Source of the DNA: Actinomycetota bacterium
GTDB taxonomy: Bacteria > Actinomycetota > Thermoleophilia > Solirubrobacterales > 70-9
NCBI GenBank assembly: GCA_018268415.1
Contig: JAFDWO010000134.1
Span: forward strand, 21,679 to 85,678
Direction of reading: 5' to 3'
Length of the DNA: 64,000 nucleotides
The position numbers and the translations under genes are program-made. The notes beneath the pieces are model-generated. The model ran no database searches, was not told where the DNA came from, and saw only the letters and a program-made list of their open reading frames with translations. Positions 1-9,432 of this stretch are shown here, in pieces (position 1 is the first letter of the stretch; each line of letters opens with the position of its first letter).

Positions 1-60
1 CACGTGCATCGCGCCGGTGACGGCACAGCTGACGATCACCACCTCGCCTTTGCTCGACAT
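1..60 (-). CDS. beta-keto acid cleavage enzyme (BKACE, DUF849), N-terminal fragment
   Basis: Only the first 20 codons lie in the window; the gene runs off the left edge. The peptide starts MSSKGEVVIVSCAVTGAMHV, which fits the N-terminal beta strand of the BKACE/3-keto-5-aminohexanoate cleavage family (a pattern like ITCAVTGSIHTPSMSPYLP). Family members are zinc-dependent and condense a beta-keto acid with acetyl-CoA, giving acetoacetate and a new acyl-CoA. The ATG lies 15 bases after the stop of the flavin monooxygenase gene on the same strand, with a G-rich stretch as a possible ribosome site, so the two are probably co-transcribed. The identification rests on about 20 residues. Confidence 0.7.
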   Translation of the reverse strand, partial: MSSKGEVVIVSCAVTGAMHV

Positions 61-75
61 GAGCGGTCCCCCGGC

Positions 76-1356
76 TCAGGCGTTGGCGCTGTCCGCGGTC
101 GCGTAGGTGGTGAGCTCGTCGAGCGCCGGCTTGACGTGCTCCATGAACACTTCGAGGTTGCGGACGACGCTGTCGTAGGGCATCTGCGCGTAGTGGAAGA
201 TCAGGACCGCGTACTCGGCCGGCAGCTCTTCCCACTGGGCGACGAACTGGTCACGGATTTCGTCCGCCGTGCCGTGCGTCCAGAGGCCACAGTCGATCAC
301 CGACTGGACCGGGTCGTCGGGGTTGTAGGCCATGTGCGGGGTGAGCGGCTGGTAGAGGTTTTTGTACATCTCCGCGTCATAATCGGCGATCGCCTGGCGG
401 GCGTCCTGCTCGGAGTCGCCGACCTGCATCCAACGGACCAGCGCCTGGTTCTGGCCCAGGGCGAAGTCGAATCCTGCTTCGCGGGCGCGTTCGGCGTAGA
501 CGCCGCCGAACTTGCCGGCGCGACCGGAGCCGGAGAAGTAGGCGGGGATGAAGCCGCGGCCGCCGCAGTACTCGACCGTTTCGAGGCTGGCGGCGGAGGC
601 GACGAACACCGGCGGGTGCGGCCGCGTGTAGGGAGCCGGGACCACGCTGACCTTGTGCAGTCGGCCGTCCTCGCCGATCTCTCCGGGGGCGCCGAGGCGG
701 CTGCTCGGATCGCGCATCCCCCAGTCGATTCCCTCGTCGTAGGGGAACGGGACCTCCCAGCGCTCGGAGCGGTAGTTGAAGGAGTCCTCGGTCCAGGCCT
801 TCAGCACCAGGTCGATGTGCTCCTCGAAGACTTCGCGGTTGACCTGGTCGATGCTGGTCTCTTCGGCGAGCCGCTCGGTCGACATCGCCTCGCGCTCGGC
901 GTCGTCCATGCCGGCCGGGGAGAGGGTCGCGCGCACCCCGTAGTGCTGGCCGAGGACGTTGGTCCAGCGCGACTGGTAGCCGCGCGAGAAGCCGACGAAG
1001 GAGCGGCCACCGGTCAGGTGGTCGATCATCGCGGTCTCCTCGGCGACCCGGAACGGGTTCTGGGCGCTCATCGTGTAGCCGAGCGAACCGATCCGGATGC
1101 GGTCGGTGACGCCGGCCCAGTTGGCGTTGAGGACGCTGGGGCTGGGCCCGACCTCGTAGCCCTCGGAGTGGAAGTGGTGCTCGATGCAGGAGGCTCCCCA
1201 GAACCCGAGCCGCTCGGCCTCCTTGACCAGGCCGGTGACCCCGTGGACGACCTCCTGGTAGCGCTCGGAGTTGCGTCCGAGGGGCCGCAGTTCAGCCCTT
1301 TCCTCCTCGCTCTTGGCGGGAATCGTCGGATAGAGCTGAAGGATCGGCTTGATCAT
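76..1356 (-). CDS. LLM-class flavin-dependent oxidoreductase (luciferase-like monooxygenase)
   Basis: A 426-residue protein of the bacterial luciferase-like monooxygenase family, which uses reduced FMN/F420 and O2. The N-terminal half has the expected TIM-barrel pattern: a first strand (ILQLYPTIP), a GFWGASCIEHHF segment around residue 60 and a RIRIGSLGYTMSAQNPFRVAEE segment followed by DHLTGGR, typical of the family. I chose ATG 1356 because GAAGGGG lies about 9 bases upstream; the open frame continues 27 codons further but that extension has no family-like sequence. It is divergent from the PucR regulator at 1519 and upstream of a BKACE gene. The substrate cannot be read from the sequence. 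Confidence 0.85.
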   Translation of the reverse strand: MIKPILQLYPTIPAKSEEERAELRPLGRNSERYQEVVHGVTGLVKEAERLGFWGASCIEHHFHSEGYEVGPSPSVLNANWAGVTDRIRIGSLGYTMSAQNPFRVAEETAMIDHLTGGRSFVGFSRGYQSRWTNVLGQHYGVRATLSPAGMDDAEREAMSTERLAEETSIDQVNREVFEEHIDLVLKAWTEDSFNYRSERWEVPFPYDEGIDWGMRDPSSRLGAPGEIGEDGRLHKVSVVPAPYTRPHPPVFVASAASLETVEYCGGRGFIPAYFSGSGRAGKFGGVYAERAREAGFDFALGQNQALVRWMQVGDSEQDARQAIADYDAEMYKNLYQPLTPHMAYNPDDPVQSVIDCGLWTHGTADEIRDQFVAQWEELPAEYAVLIFHYAQMPYDSVVRNLEVFMEHVKPALDELTTYATADSANA

Positions 1357-1451
1357 CTGGTGAACCCCTTCGTCGGCATGCGGACAGTCGATTTCGATCC
1401 CTGTCCCCTGGTGGTCCGCCGTATTTACGCGGTTCACCTTCGACGATTCAA

Positions 1452-1465
1452 TGTCTTGCGAGACA
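1452..1465. promoter_or_regulatory. inverted repeat in divergent promoter region
   Basis: TGTCT-TGCG-AGACA: perfect 5-bp arms around a 4-bp spacer, in the 162-bp gap between the divergent monooxygenase (start 1356) and PucR (start 1519) genes. The position suits an operator serving both promoters, possibly bound by the PucR protein itself. The arms are short, so this is a candidate only. Confidence 0.4.
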
Positions 1466-1518
1466 AAGAATGGGGCGTTTCGTTAGCTGACTCGTCAAGC
1501 CAAGGCTATGATCGCCGT

Positions 1519-3384
1519 GTGCCGAGCCTTCCCCGGACCGAGCTGCCGACCTTTCACGAGGTGCTGCAGAGCCTCGGGCGTCGCGCCCCGCTGGAGGAGA
1601 CGCTGGACACGATCGCGACGCACGTCACCGAGGTCATCCGGTTCAGCTTCTGCGCGATCATCCTGCCCGACCCCGATGGCCGCCGGGTGCACCTGAAGGG
1701 CGCCCACGCGCTGCCGGATCGCTATGCGAGCAGGCTGAACGAGATCCACCTGGCGCCGATCGGATCGGGCGAAAACGCCGGCTCGCCGACGCAGCGGGCG
1801 ATGGAGGGCGGGCGGACCGTCGTCCTCGACGACGTGCTCGACGATCCCTCGTTCGCCCCCTGGACCGGGATGGCCGAAGAATTCGGCTATCGCTCCCTGG
1901 TCTCGGTGCCGTTGGTCGCGCAGGGCGCGGTGATCGGCGTCCTCAACGGCTACTCGCGGGTGCCGCGCCACTTCACCGAGACCGAGCTGGCGGCGGTCGA
2001 GACGCTCGCCGCGCAGGCCGCGATCGCGATCCACCTCGCGACCCTGGTCGACGAACAGGAGGCGACGATCGACACGCTGCGCCGGGTCAACGACGAACTC
2101 GAGCACCAGCGGCAGATCCTCGAGCGCTCGCACGAGATCCACCTGCGGCTGACCGACGCGGTGATCGAAGGAGCAGACTTCCGCGCCGTCGCCGAGACGC
2201 TGTCCGGGCTGATCGACCGCCCGGTGGCGGTGATCGACGCGGGCGGCAGGACGATCTGCACCTCGGACGAGGGCGAGGCGGAGAGCCTCGAAGCCCTGGT
2301 CGCCACCGCGATGCCCCTCCTCCGCCAGGACGGAAGCGCGGCCTCGGGCAAGACGCACGCGGTGCCGATCGACGGGACCGTCGCCGTGGTGGGGCGGATC
2401 GCGATCGGTGCCGAGCTGCTCGGTTACGTGGTCGTCGCGGGCGGCGATGAGCGCGAGGGGGCGCTCGACGAACGGGCGGTCGAGCACGCCGCCACGGTCC
2501 TCGCCCTGGAGATCGTCAAGGAGCGGGTCGCCCGGGCCACCGAGGAGCGGCTGCGCGCGGACTTCATCTTCGACCTCGTCCACGGCCGCGACGACGTCGG
2601 CCGGCGGGCCGGCGAACGGGCCCGCCACTACGGCATGTCGCTGGAGGAGCCGCACCGGGTCATGGTGGTCGAACTCTGCGACTGGGCCGGGCACCTGCGG
2701 CGGTTGGAGCTCTCCGAGGAGGGCGGCCGCAGCCTCAAGCAGCGGCTCCTGCGACTGATCGACGACGTCCTCGCCGAGAGGGCGCCGGGCTCGCTCTCCA
2801 GCACCGTCGGCGACCAGATCACGATCGCCGCCCCGACCGGCTCACACGCCGACGAGGTCGAGTACCTGAAGAAGGTCCGCGACGACGTCGCCCGCCGCGC
2901 CGGTCGCCTCGCCCCGGCGCTGCGGATCGTCGCCGGCATCGGCAGCCCCACCCCCGCCCCGGGCTCCTTCGCCTCCTCCTACCAGGAGGCCATCCAGTGC
3001 CTCGAGCTCCTCAACCGCCTCGGCGACTCCGCCGACGCCCTCGCGGTCGAGGAGCTGGGCGTCCTCCGCCTCCTCCTCGACACCAAGAACCCCGAGGAGC
3101 TCCGCGCCTTCGCCCGCCGCACCCTCGGCCCGGCCCTCGAACGCGACGAGAAGAACGACGGCGCCCTCGTCTCCACCCTCTTCGCCTACATCGACCGCAG
3201 CTGCGACGTCCGCACCACCGCCACCGAGCTCTACGTCCACGCCAACACCGTCAAGTACCGCCTCGCCAAAGTCGAAGAGGTCTGCGGCCTCGACCTGAAG
3301 GACCCGAACGACCTCCTGAAAGCAAAGATCTCCCAGCTCGTCCTGAAGCTGACGAGCCCGGGGGTGGCCTCGAGAGTGGCATAG
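1519..3384 (+). CDS. GAF-domain PucR-family transcriptional regulator
   Basis: A 621-residue regulator. Residues about 20-165 form a GAF domain, a short coiled stretch follows (around LRRVNDELEHQRQILE), then a PucR-type middle region, and the C-terminus carries the PucR helix-turn-helix (near residues 560-615: TTATELYVHANTVKYRLAKV). PucR/CdaR-type proteins usually activate nearby catabolic genes in response to a small ligand. The start is taken as GTG 1519, where the regulator-like sequence begins; the frame is open far upstream, but that stretch is antisense to the monooxygenase. It is divergent from that gene and probably controls it. Its 3' end meets a composite repeat element. Confidence 0.88.
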   Translation: MPSLPRTELPTFHEVLQSLGRRAPLEETLDTIATHVTEVIRFSFCAIILPDPDGRRVHLKGAHALPDRYASRLNEIHLAPIGSGENAGSPTQRAMEGGRTVVLDDVLDDPSFAPWTGMAEEFGYRSLVSVPLVAQGAVIGVLNGYSRVPRHFTETELAAVETLAAQAAIAIHLATLVDEQEATIDTLRRVNDELEHQRQILERSHEIHLRLTDAVIEGADFRAVAETLSGLIDRPVAVIDAGGRTICTSDEGEAESLEALVATAMPLLRQDGSAASGKTHAVPIDGTVAVVGRIAIGAELLGYVVVAGGDEREGALDERAVEHAATVLALEIVKERVARATEERLRADFIFDLVHGRDDVGRRAGERARHYGMSLEEPHRVMVVELCDWAGHLRRLELSEEGGRSLKQRLLRLIDDVLAERAPGSLSSTVGDQITIAAPTGSHADEVEYLKKVRDDVARRAGRLAPALRIVAGIGSPTPAPGSFASSYQEAIQCLELLNRLGDSADALAVEELGVLRLLLDTKNPEELRAFARRTLGPALERDEKNDGALVSTLFAYIDRSCDVRTTATELYVHANTVKYRLAKVEEVCGLDLKDPNDLLKAKISQLVLKLTSPGVASRVA

Positions 3385-3451
3385 AGAGGGACCGGGCCGG
3401 CGGCCCCGCCTCAAGCTGTCGCCCGGACGCCCGAGGGACCCGGCCGTCACG

Positions 3452-3505
3452 GACGCGCTGCGTGCCTTTTCCACCCCATACGGTGGAAAAGACACGCAGC
3501 GCGTC
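3452..3505. repeat. 24-bp-arm hairpin (variable cassette, R1)
   Basis: Arms 3452-3475 and 3482-3505 pair over 24 bp with one mismatch and a 6-nt loop. The core TTTTCCACC/GGTGGAAAA is AT-richer than its surroundings. The outer bases ACGCG/CGCGT mark the junction where other copies carry different palindromes. An eroded inverted relative occurs at 38461-38502. Confidence 0.85.
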
Positions 3506-3644
3506 TCCGGGCCTTCCTTTCGGACCCGGGGACGGACGAAAGGATCCGGGAAGGGTGACGTTCCCGGCTTCTTCGTCACGGATCGGGGCGAGGTGTGGCC
3601 TCTCTCCCGCGGGACCGTGACGGGAGTCCTGCCTCCTACCTTCC

Positions 3645-3698
3645 CCCGGGCGCCTCATGGCGCTCACAGCCTGCCAGGAGCGCCATGAGGCGCCCGGG
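3645..3698. repeat. invariant scaffold hairpin M8 (R1)
   Basis: Arms 3645-3665 and 3678-3698 (21 bp, CCCGGGCGCCTCATGGCGC...) with a 12-nt loop ACAGCCTGCCAG. The same hairpin and loop recur at 24551, 49571, 60175 (with small changes) and 61877. Confidence 0.9.
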
Positions 3699-3760
3699 AG
3701 GTGACTCGCACGGGTGGGGCGGCCGGGGCCGGGTCCGTCCTTCTCGGCGGCCCGTCCCTT

Positions 3761-3803
3761 CCGCTGTTCCTTATGGTCCCCCGGGGACCATAAGGAACAG
3801 CGG
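3761..3803. repeat. 43-bp near-perfect palindrome (R1)
   Basis: Arms 3761-3781 and 3783-3803 are perfectly complementary (21 bp) around one central C. The arm contains the AT-richer core TTCCTTATGGTCCCC. I see no other copy in the window. Confidence 0.85.
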
Positions 3804-3871
3804 AGCGGTCCCGGGAGGGTGGGGCGGCCGGGGATCGCGGATCGCGTCCGTCTTCCGTCACACGCGGTGGG

Positions 3872-4288
3872 TCAGGTGGCCAGCGCTTCGCGCTTGCGGG
3901 CGATGCGGCGGTCGATGCGCTCGGTCTCGACCACGAAGCGCTCGTGGGTGGCGGTGGAGATCTCCTCGAGGGAATCGCGGGCGGTGAGGTCGAAGGTCAC
4001 GCGGGGGCCCTCGACGGCGGTGATCGTCGCGCGGATCCGGACCTCGGCGCCGAGGGGGGTCGGGGCGAGGTGGGTCATGGTGACGGCGGTGCCGACGCTG
4101 TGGAGGCCGTCGGTGAGCGACGGGGCGAGGGCCGCGAGGGCGGCGTCCTCGAGCCAGCCGACCAGGGCGGGCGTGCCGAGGACGTAGACGCCCTCGTTGC
4201 CGAAGGCGTGGGCGGTATCACGGTCGCCGACGGTGCGGGAGATCTCGGCGGTGGCCCCGAGCCGAGCGACGCCCAGCGGCTCGCTCAC
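3872..4288 (-). CDS. FlK-like hotdog thioesterase
   Basis: A 138-residue single hotdog-fold protein. It aligns from memory with fluoroacetyl-CoA thioesterase FlK, including Thr39 and Glu47 (GTPALVGWLED) and His73 (TMTHLAPTP), which match FlK's Thr42/Glu50/His76 catalytic set, and the THERFV motif near the C-terminus. It probably hydrolyses a small acyl-CoA. It starts at GTG 4288, overlapping the hutF stop by 4 bases (GTGA), so it is the last gene of the hut operon. A thioesterase is not a known step of histidine breakdown; it may remove a toxic acyl-CoA or be an operon passenger. Confidence 0.75.
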   Translation of the reverse strand: MSEPLGVARLGATAEISRTVGDRDTAHAFGNEGVYVLGTPALVGWLEDAALAALAPSLTDGLHSVGTAVTMTHLAPTPLGAEVRIRATITAVEGPRVTFDLTARDSLEEISTATHERFVVETERIDRRIARKREALAT

Positions 4289-5406
4289 CCTCGCACCGCC
4301 CCGGGCGGCAGCACCGCGTCGGCGCCGGCGCAGGTGGCCAGGGCCAGGGTGAGGTCCTCGCCGGTGACGCCCGCGAGGCGCGGGTGCGCAGTGTCGAGGT
4401 CGACGACGAGGCCGCGCTCGAGGCCGAGGCTGGCGAGGCCGGCGCGCTGCAGCTCGCCCCAGAGGTCACCGACGCGGGCCAGGAGGCCGTGGCGGGTGAG
4501 GCGCTCGCGCCGCGAGCCGGTCTCCAGCTCGCGGACCTCCTCGAAGGGGTCGATGACGACGTTCGAGTCGCTGCCGATCGCCAGCCGCACCCCGGCGTCG
4601 TGATAATCCAGCGCCCGGATCCAGCCATCGCCGAGGTTGCCCTCGGTGGTCGGGCAGGAGGCGACGATCGTGTCGGAGTCGGCGATCCGGGCGATGTCCT
4701 CGGGGTCGACGTGGATGCCGTGGATGATCGTCGTCCGCTCGCCGAGGAAGCCGGTCCGGCGCAGCAGCTCGGCGGGGGAGCAACCGTGCTCGGCGCGGCA
4801 CTCCTCGAGCTCGCGGGGCTGCTCGTGGGCGTGGACGTGACGGACGAGGCCGTGCGCGTCGGCGTAGGCGGCGATCTCCCCCAGCCACTCGCCCGGGACC
4901 GCCCGGACGCTGTGGGCGGCGATCCCCACCGACACGCCGTCACGGCCCTCGGCCCAGAGGCGGAGGGCGTCGACGCGGGCGAGGAAGCTCTCGACGTCAC
5001 GGTCGCAGAAGCGGCGCTGCCCCGGGGCGACCTCGATCCCGTAGCCACCACGGTTGTAGGCGGCGGGCAGCAGGACGATCGGCAGGCCGACCGCCTCGGC
5101 GGCTTCCGCGACCGCGAAGGCCATCGCGTTCGGCTCCTCGTAGGAACTCCCGTCGCGCCGGTGGTGGACGTAATGGAACTCGCCGACGGCCCCGTACCCG
5201 GCCGCGCGCATCTCCCCGTAGGCCCGTTCGGCGACATCGCGGATGGCCTCTGGATCGAGCCGGTCGGCGGCGGCGAACATCGCCGTCCGCCAGCTCCAGA
5301 AGTCGTCGTCGGGACGGCTCGGGCGCTCGGCCACCCCGCGCATGTCGCGCTGGAAGGCGTGCGAGTGCACGTTCACCATCGCCGGGATCCGCAGCGGCCC
5401 GCTCAT
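4285..5406 (-). CDS. hutF: formimidoylglutamate deiminase HutF, short form
   Basis: A 373-residue amidohydrolase-superfamily enzyme that converts N-formimino-L-glutamate to N-formyl-L-glutamate and ammonia. HutF-type features include the metal-binding HSHAFQ near residue 14, the GEFHYVHHRRDG region, HSVRAVP, HAHEQPRE, CPTTEGNLGDG and AIGSDSNVV. It begins only about 10 residues before the HSH motif, so the usual N-terminal beta-sandwich (some 50-60 residues) is missing, and the C-terminus is also short compared with the usual roughly 450 residues. ATG 5406 overlaps the previous stop in an ATGA, which supports this start; the open frame further upstream is a shadow of the amidohydrolase gene. 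Confidence 0.85.
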   Translation of the reverse strand: MSGPLRIPAMVNVHSHAFQRDMRGVAERPSRPDDDFWSWRTAMFAAADRLDPEAIRDVAERAYGEMRAAGYGAVGEFHYVHHRRDGSSYEEPNAMAFAVAEAAEAVGLPIVLLPAAYNRGGYGIEVAPGQRRFCDRDVESFLARVDALRLWAEGRDGVSVGIAAHSVRAVPGEWLGEIAAYADAHGLVRHVHAHEQPRELEECRAEHGCSPAELLRRTGFLGERTTIIHGIHVDPEDIARIADSDTIVASCPTTEGNLGDGWIRALDYHDAGVRLAIGSDSNVVIDPFEEVRELETGSRRERLTRHGLLARVGDLWGELQRAGLASLGLERGLVVDLDTAHPRLAGVTGEDLTLALATCAGADAVLPPGAVRG

Positions 5407-6602
5407 CCTTCGCCCCCCTCGGCGAGCGCGGTGAGGGCCGTGAGCATTCCGTTCGCCGCCACCGCGGCGTCCGCGAGCGTCACCGACTCCTGAGGCGCGT
5501 GCGAGATCCCGCCCTCGTTGCGGACGAAGACCATGCCGGTGGGCAGGCGGGTGCCGACGACGCCCGCGTCGTGACCGGCGAAGCAGGTCACCGACGGTGA
5601 GCCCGGCGGCAGCGCATCCGCCAGCGCGGCCCGGATCGCCGGGTCGAACTCCGAGCCGGGCGACCACGATGCGGTCCGCGCCTCGAACTCGACCGCGGCC
5701 GCGCGCGCGATCTCGCGGGCACGGTCGAGGACCGCGGCGCGCCACGCCTCCACCGTCGCCGGGTCGATGGCCCGCGCGTCGAGCCAGAGGTCGGCGCGCG
5801 CCGGGACCGTCGTCGCCGCGTTCGGCTGGACCTCGATCCGGGCGGGCGTGAAGACCATCTCCTCGTACCGTCCCGCCTCCTCCTCGGCGGCGACGATCAC
5901 CCGGGCCGCCGCCGCCAGGGCGTCGTGGCGTTCGCTCGCCCGGGTCGTGCCGGCGTGGTCGGCCTGACCGCGGACGGTCGCCTGCAGCCGCATCCGCGCT
6001 GCCAGGCCGTCGACGGTCGCCGCGGCGAAGCCGGCTTCGGCGAGCGTCCGGGTCTGGTCGATGTGGAGCTCGACGAAGCCGCGCAGCTTCTCCAGCCAGG
6101 CGGGCGCGGAGCCCAGGCCGGCGGGATCGATCCCGGCCTCGGCGAGGGCGGCGGCGAGCGTCACGCCCCCGTCGTCCACCCGCGCCGGCACGTCCTCGAG
6201 GTCGAGCGCCCCGACCAGCGCCCGCGAGCCGAAGGTCGGGGTGTTGAAGCGGGCCCCCTCCTCGTCGGCGAAGGACACCACGGCCAGCGGGAACTCGGCG
6301 CGCTCGGCGGCGGCGAAGGCGGCGACCACCCCGAGGGCGCCGTCGAAGCGTCCGCCGCGGCGGACGCTGTCGAGGTGCGAGCCGCACGCCCACCACGGCC
6401 CCGGCTCGCGCGGGGTCGCCCAGAGGTTCCCGGCCGGGTCGCGCCGCGGCTCCAGCCCGATCCGGGAAGCCGTGTCCATGAACCACTCGCGGGTCGCGCG
6501 GTCCTCCTCGGTCCACGCTTCGCGGGTGGTCGCGCCGCTCGGGTCGAGCCCGATCGGTTCGACTTCCGCCAGCATCCGCTCCAGGTCCGCGGCCGTGATC
6601 AC
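5403..6602 (-). CDS. M20-family amidohydrolase (allantoate amidohydrolase/N-carbamoylase type) in hut operon
   Basis: About 399 residues of the AllC/HyuC branch of the M20 dinuclear metallohydrolases. Visible motifs are GSHLDSVRRGGRFDGALGV (metal His and Asp), ADEEGARFNTPTFGS (catalytic and metal Glu), ELHIDQ, QADHAGTTRAS in the dimerisation domain and GISHAPQE near the end. I prefer GTG 6602, which overlaps the hutI stop as GTGA like its neighbours; ATG 6617 is an alternative. It lies between hutI and hutF, and no hutG is seen. My inference is that it hydrolyses N-formylglutamate, the HutF product, to glutamate and formate; related actinobacterial hut clusters carry a similar gene. Confidence 0.85.
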   Translation of the reverse strand: MITAADLERMLAEVEPIGLDPSGATTREAWTEEDRATREWFMDTASRIGLEPRRDPAGNLWATPREPGPWWACGSHLDSVRRGGRFDGALGVVAAFAAAERAEFPLAVVSFADEEGARFNTPTFGSRALVGALDLEDVPARVDDGGVTLAAALAEAGIDPAGLGSAPAWLEKLRGFVELHIDQTRTLAEAGFAAATVDGLAARMRLQATVRGQADHAGTTRASERHDALAAAARVIVAAEEEAGRYEEMVFTPARIEVQPNAATTVPARADLWLDARAIDPATVEAWRAAVLDRAREIARAAAVEFEARTASWSPGSEFDPAIRAALADALPPGSPSVTCFAGHDAGVVGTRLPTGMVFVRNEGGISHAPQESVTLADAAVAANGMLTALTALAEGGEG

Positions 6603-7810
6603 CGCGTCACCCGCCATTCCTGGTCGGGACGAACCCAGACGAGCTCGCCCCCCTCGACCACCGCCGCGACGGGGTTGTGGCCGAACCGGTAGGCGACGTG
6701 CTCGATCGGACCGTCGAGGACCACCAGGTCCGCCCGCTTGCCGACCTCGATCGAGCCCCGCTCGGCGGCGAGATCAAGCACGTGGGCGGCGTTCAGGGTC
6801 GCCGCGATCAGCGCCTCGCGCGCGGTCCAGCCGTAACGGCGGACGGCGATGCCGATGATCAGCGGCAGCGACTGGACCGGCGAGGTCCCGGGGTTGAAGT
6901 CGGTGGCGAGGACGCCGATCGCACCGGCGTCGGCCAGCGCCCGGCCCGGCGCGACCTCCTCGTCGCCGAGCAGCTCGGCGCCCGGAAGCAGGACCGCGCC
7001 GCACTCCGACCTCGCCAGGCGGGGCAGGTCCGCCGGCGTGAGGCAGGCAAGGTGGTCGACCGAGCGGGCGCCGAGGTCGAGGGCGACGGGGACCGAGCCA
7101 TTGGCGTTGAACTGTTCGACGTGGGCGCGCAGGGGCACGCCGACCTCCGCCGCGAGCGCCCCGAGGCGTTCGAGGTCGGCGTTGCCGAAGGCCATCGACT
7201 CGACGAAGATGTCGAGCGCGTCGACGTCGGTCTCCCGGGCCAGGATCTCGACCTCGTCCATCCACGCGGCGGCGTCGTAGCCGGGCGGCACGACGTGGGC
7301 GAACAGACCCGTGACCCGGTCGGCGCCGAGCTCCCGGCCGAGGCGGACCAGGCGCTCCTCGACGGCGCGGGAGAGGCCGTACCCGGTCTTGGCCTCGAAG
7401 GTGGTGGTCCCGCTCCGGAGCATCTCGGCGCGCAGCGCCCGCGAGCGGCTCAGCAGGTCCTCGTCGGAGGACTCCGCCAGCGCCCTTGCCGAGGAGGCGA
7501 TGCCGCCGCCCGAGCGGGTGATCTCCTCGTAGGACACCCCGGTCACCTTCTGCTCGTACTCCACGGCGCGCCAGCCGGCGAACGGCAGGTGCGTGTGGCA
7601 ATCGACGAAGCCGGGGACGACGGCGGCGCCCGCACAGTCGACGCGGACGGCGGCCGAGTCATCCGCGGCGAGGGCGGCGATGACCCCGTCGCGCACCGCG
7701 ACCGAGCCGGGGTCGACCGTCGCTTCCGCGGCCCGGTCGAGCCGCAGGAACGGCTCCCCCGGACCCGGCGGGAGCAGGACCTGGAGGGCGCCGTCGAGAG
7801 AGACGCTCAT
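6599..7810 (-). CDS. hutI: imidazolonepropionase
   Basis: A 403-residue amidohydrolase that opens the ring of 4-imidazolone-5-propanoate to give N-formimino-L-glutamate. HutI hallmarks are the metal-binding [13 protein letters not shown] around residues 69-81, [31 protein letters not shown] and TDFNPGTSP. It starts at ATG 7810, overlapping the hutU stop as ATGA, so translation is coupled to urocanase. Length and motifs are typical. Confidence 0.95.
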   Translation of the reverse strand: MSVSLDGALQVLLPPGPGEPFLRLDRAAEATVDPGSVAVRDGVIAALAADDSAAVRVDCAGAAVVPGFVDCHTHLPFAGWRAVEYEQKVTGVSYEEITRSGGGIASSARALAESSDEDLLSRSRALRAEMLRSGTTTFEAKTGYGLSRAVEERLVRLGRELGADRVTGLFAHVVPPGYDAAAWMDEVEILARETDVDALDIFVESMAFGNADLERLGALAAEVGVPLRAHVEQFNANGSVPVALDLGARSVDHLACLTPADLPRLARSECGAVLLPGAELLGDEEVAPGRALADAGAIGVLATDFNPGTSPVQSLPLIIGIAVRRYGWTAREALIAATLNAAHVLDLAAERGSIEVGKRADLVVLDGPIEHVAYRFGHNPVAAVVEGGELVWVRPDQEWRVTR

Positions 7811-9432
7811 GGCATCGGGATCCGCACGCCGTGCTCCTCGGCGGCCTGGCGGGCCTCCGGGTAGCCGGCGTCGACGTGCCGCAGGATCCCCATGCCGGGG
7901 TCGGCGAGGAGGACGCGTTCGATTCGCGCCGCGGCCTCCGGCGTCCCGTCGGCGACGATCACCTGGCCGGCGTGGATCGACTTCCCCATGCCGACCCCGC
8001 CGCCGTGGTGGATCGAGACCCAGGTGGCGCCGGCGGCGGTGTTGATCAGCGCGTTCAGCAGCGGCCAGTCGGCGACCGCGTCGGAGCCGTCCCGCATCGC
8101 CTCGGTCTCCCGTTGCGGCGAGGCGACCGAGCCGGCATCGAGGTGGTCGCGCCCGATCACGATCGGCGCCGAGACCTCGCCGGAGGCGACCATCTCGTTG
8201 AAGCGCAGGCCGGCGAGGTGTCGCTCCCCGTAACCGAGCCAGCAGATCCGTGATGGCAGCCCCTGGAACTTGACCCGCTCCCCGGCCAGCCGGATCCAGC
8301 GGGCGATGTGCTCCTGGTCCCCGAAGAGGTCGAGGATCGCCGCGTCGGTGGCGGCGATGTCGGCGGGATCGCCGGAGAGGGCGACCCAGCGGAACGGGCC
8401 CTTGCCCTCGCAGAACAGCGGCCGGATGTAGGCGGGGACGAAGCCCGGATAGTCGAACGCGTCGGCATCGCCGTGCTCGGCCGCCACGCCGCGCAGGGCG
8501 TTGCCGTAGTCGAAGGCCTCGGCGCCCGTCGCTTTCAGGTCCCGGATCGCGGCAACGTGGGTGAGGACCGACTCGCCGACCCGGCGCAGGTAATCGTCGG
8601 GGTCGGCGCGCCGCAGGGCGTCGGCCTGCTCGATCGTGAGGCCGGCGGGCACGTAACCGTTGAGGGGATCGTGCGCCGAGGTCTGGTCGGTGACGACGTC
8701 GACGTGGGTCCCGCGGCGGACGAGCTCGGGCAGGATCTCGGCGGCGTTGCCGAGCAGGCCGATCGAGAGCGGCCGCCGTTCGGCCACCGCCGCTTCGGCG
8801 CGGGCCAGCGCGTCATCGAGATCGGCGGCCCGCTCGTCGAGGTAACCGGTGGCGATCCGCCGCTCGATCCGTTGCAGGTCGACCTCGATGCAGAGGCCGA
8901 CGCCCTCGCACATCGTGATCGCCAGCGGTTGCGCGCCGCCCATGCCGCCGAGGCCGGCGGTCACCACCAGGCGGCCGGCGAGCGTGCCGTCGAAGCGCTC
9001 GCGGGCGACCGCGGCGAAGGTCTCGTACGTCCCCTGCAGGATCCCCTGGGTCCCGATGTAGATCCAGGAGCCGGCGGTCATCTGCCCGTACATCATCAGG
9101 CCCGCCGCTTCCAGCCGGCGGAAGTTCTCCCAGTCCGCCCAGTCGCCGACCAGGTTCGAGTTGGCGATCAGGACGCGCGGCGCGTCGGCGTGGGTCCGGA
9201 ACACCCCGACCGGCTTGCCCGACTGGACCAGCAGGGTCTCGTCGCCCTCCAGCATCTTCAGCTCGGCGATGATCGCCTCGAGCGCCGCCTTGTTGCGGGC
9301 GGCGCGGCCGATGCCGCCGTAGACGACCAGATCCTCCGGCTTCTCGGCGACGTCCGGGTGCAGGTTGTTTTCCAGCATCCGCAGGGCGGCCTCCTGCTGC
9401 CACCCCTTGCACCTCAGCTCGGACCCGATCAT
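7807..9432 (-). CDS. hutU: urocanate hydratase
   Basis: A 541-residue urocanase that converts urocanate to imidazolonepropionate using tightly bound NAD+. Diagnostic segments include [17 protein letters not shown] near the start, [31 protein letters not shown], the nucleotide-binding [12 protein letters not shown], the [10 protein letters not shown] cysteine motif and [15 protein letters not shown] near the C-terminus. Its ATG overlaps the IclR stop by 4 bases. Histidase (hutH), which would make urocanate, is not in the window. Confidence 0.97.
   Translation of the reverse strand: MIGSELRCKGWQQEAALRMLENNLHPDVAEKPEDLVVYGGIGRAARNKAALEAIIAELKMLEGDETLLVQSGKPVGVFRTHADAPRVLIANSNLVGDWADWENFRRLEAAGLMMYGQMTAGSWIYIGTQGILQGTYETFAAVARERFDGTLAGRLVVTAGLGGMGGAQPLAITMCEGVGLCIEVDLQRIERRIATGYLDERAADLDDALARAEAAVAERRPLSIGLLGNAAEILPELVRRGTHVDVVTDQTSAHDPLNGYVPAGLTIEQADALRRADPDDYLRRVGESVLTHVAAIRDLKATGAEAFDYGNALRGVAAEHGDADAFDYPGFVPAYIRPLFCEGKGPFRWVALSGDPADIAATDAAILDLFGDQEHIARWIRLAGERVKFQGLPSRICWLGYGERHLAGLRFNEMVASGEVSAPIVIGRDHLDAGSVASPQRETEAMRDGSDAVADWPLLNALINTAAGATWVSIHHGGGVGMGKSIHAGQVIVADGTPEAAARIERVLLADPGMGILRHVDAGYPEARQAAEEHGVRIPMP

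Larger units (their letters stand above)
3385..3871 (+). repeat. composite palindromic element, copy R1
   Basis: This 487-bp non-coding gap lies between two convergent genes. It shares scaffold modules with five other gaps in the window: a TCAAGCTGTCGCCCGG module (from 3408), the CACGGACGCG cassette junction, a GTGACGTTCCCGGC module (from 3555) and the invariant CGCCTCATGGCGCTC hairpin. It contains three long hairpins, annotated separately. The hairpins have no T-run after them, so they are not classical intrinsic terminators. Open frames here look like GC-rich shadows. Confidence 0.85.

Noticed and set aside
4..1518. Long plus-strand open frame upstream of the PucR gene, in frame with it
   Set aside because: It is antisense to the flavin monooxygenase gene, has low-complexity GC-driven composition and no family similarity; the regulator starts near 1519.
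1495..2694. 399-codon minus-strand open frame opposite the PucR gene
   Set aside because: Shadow of the GAF-PucR coding frame, with His/Arg/Asp/Gly-rich composition typical of antisense frames at high GC.
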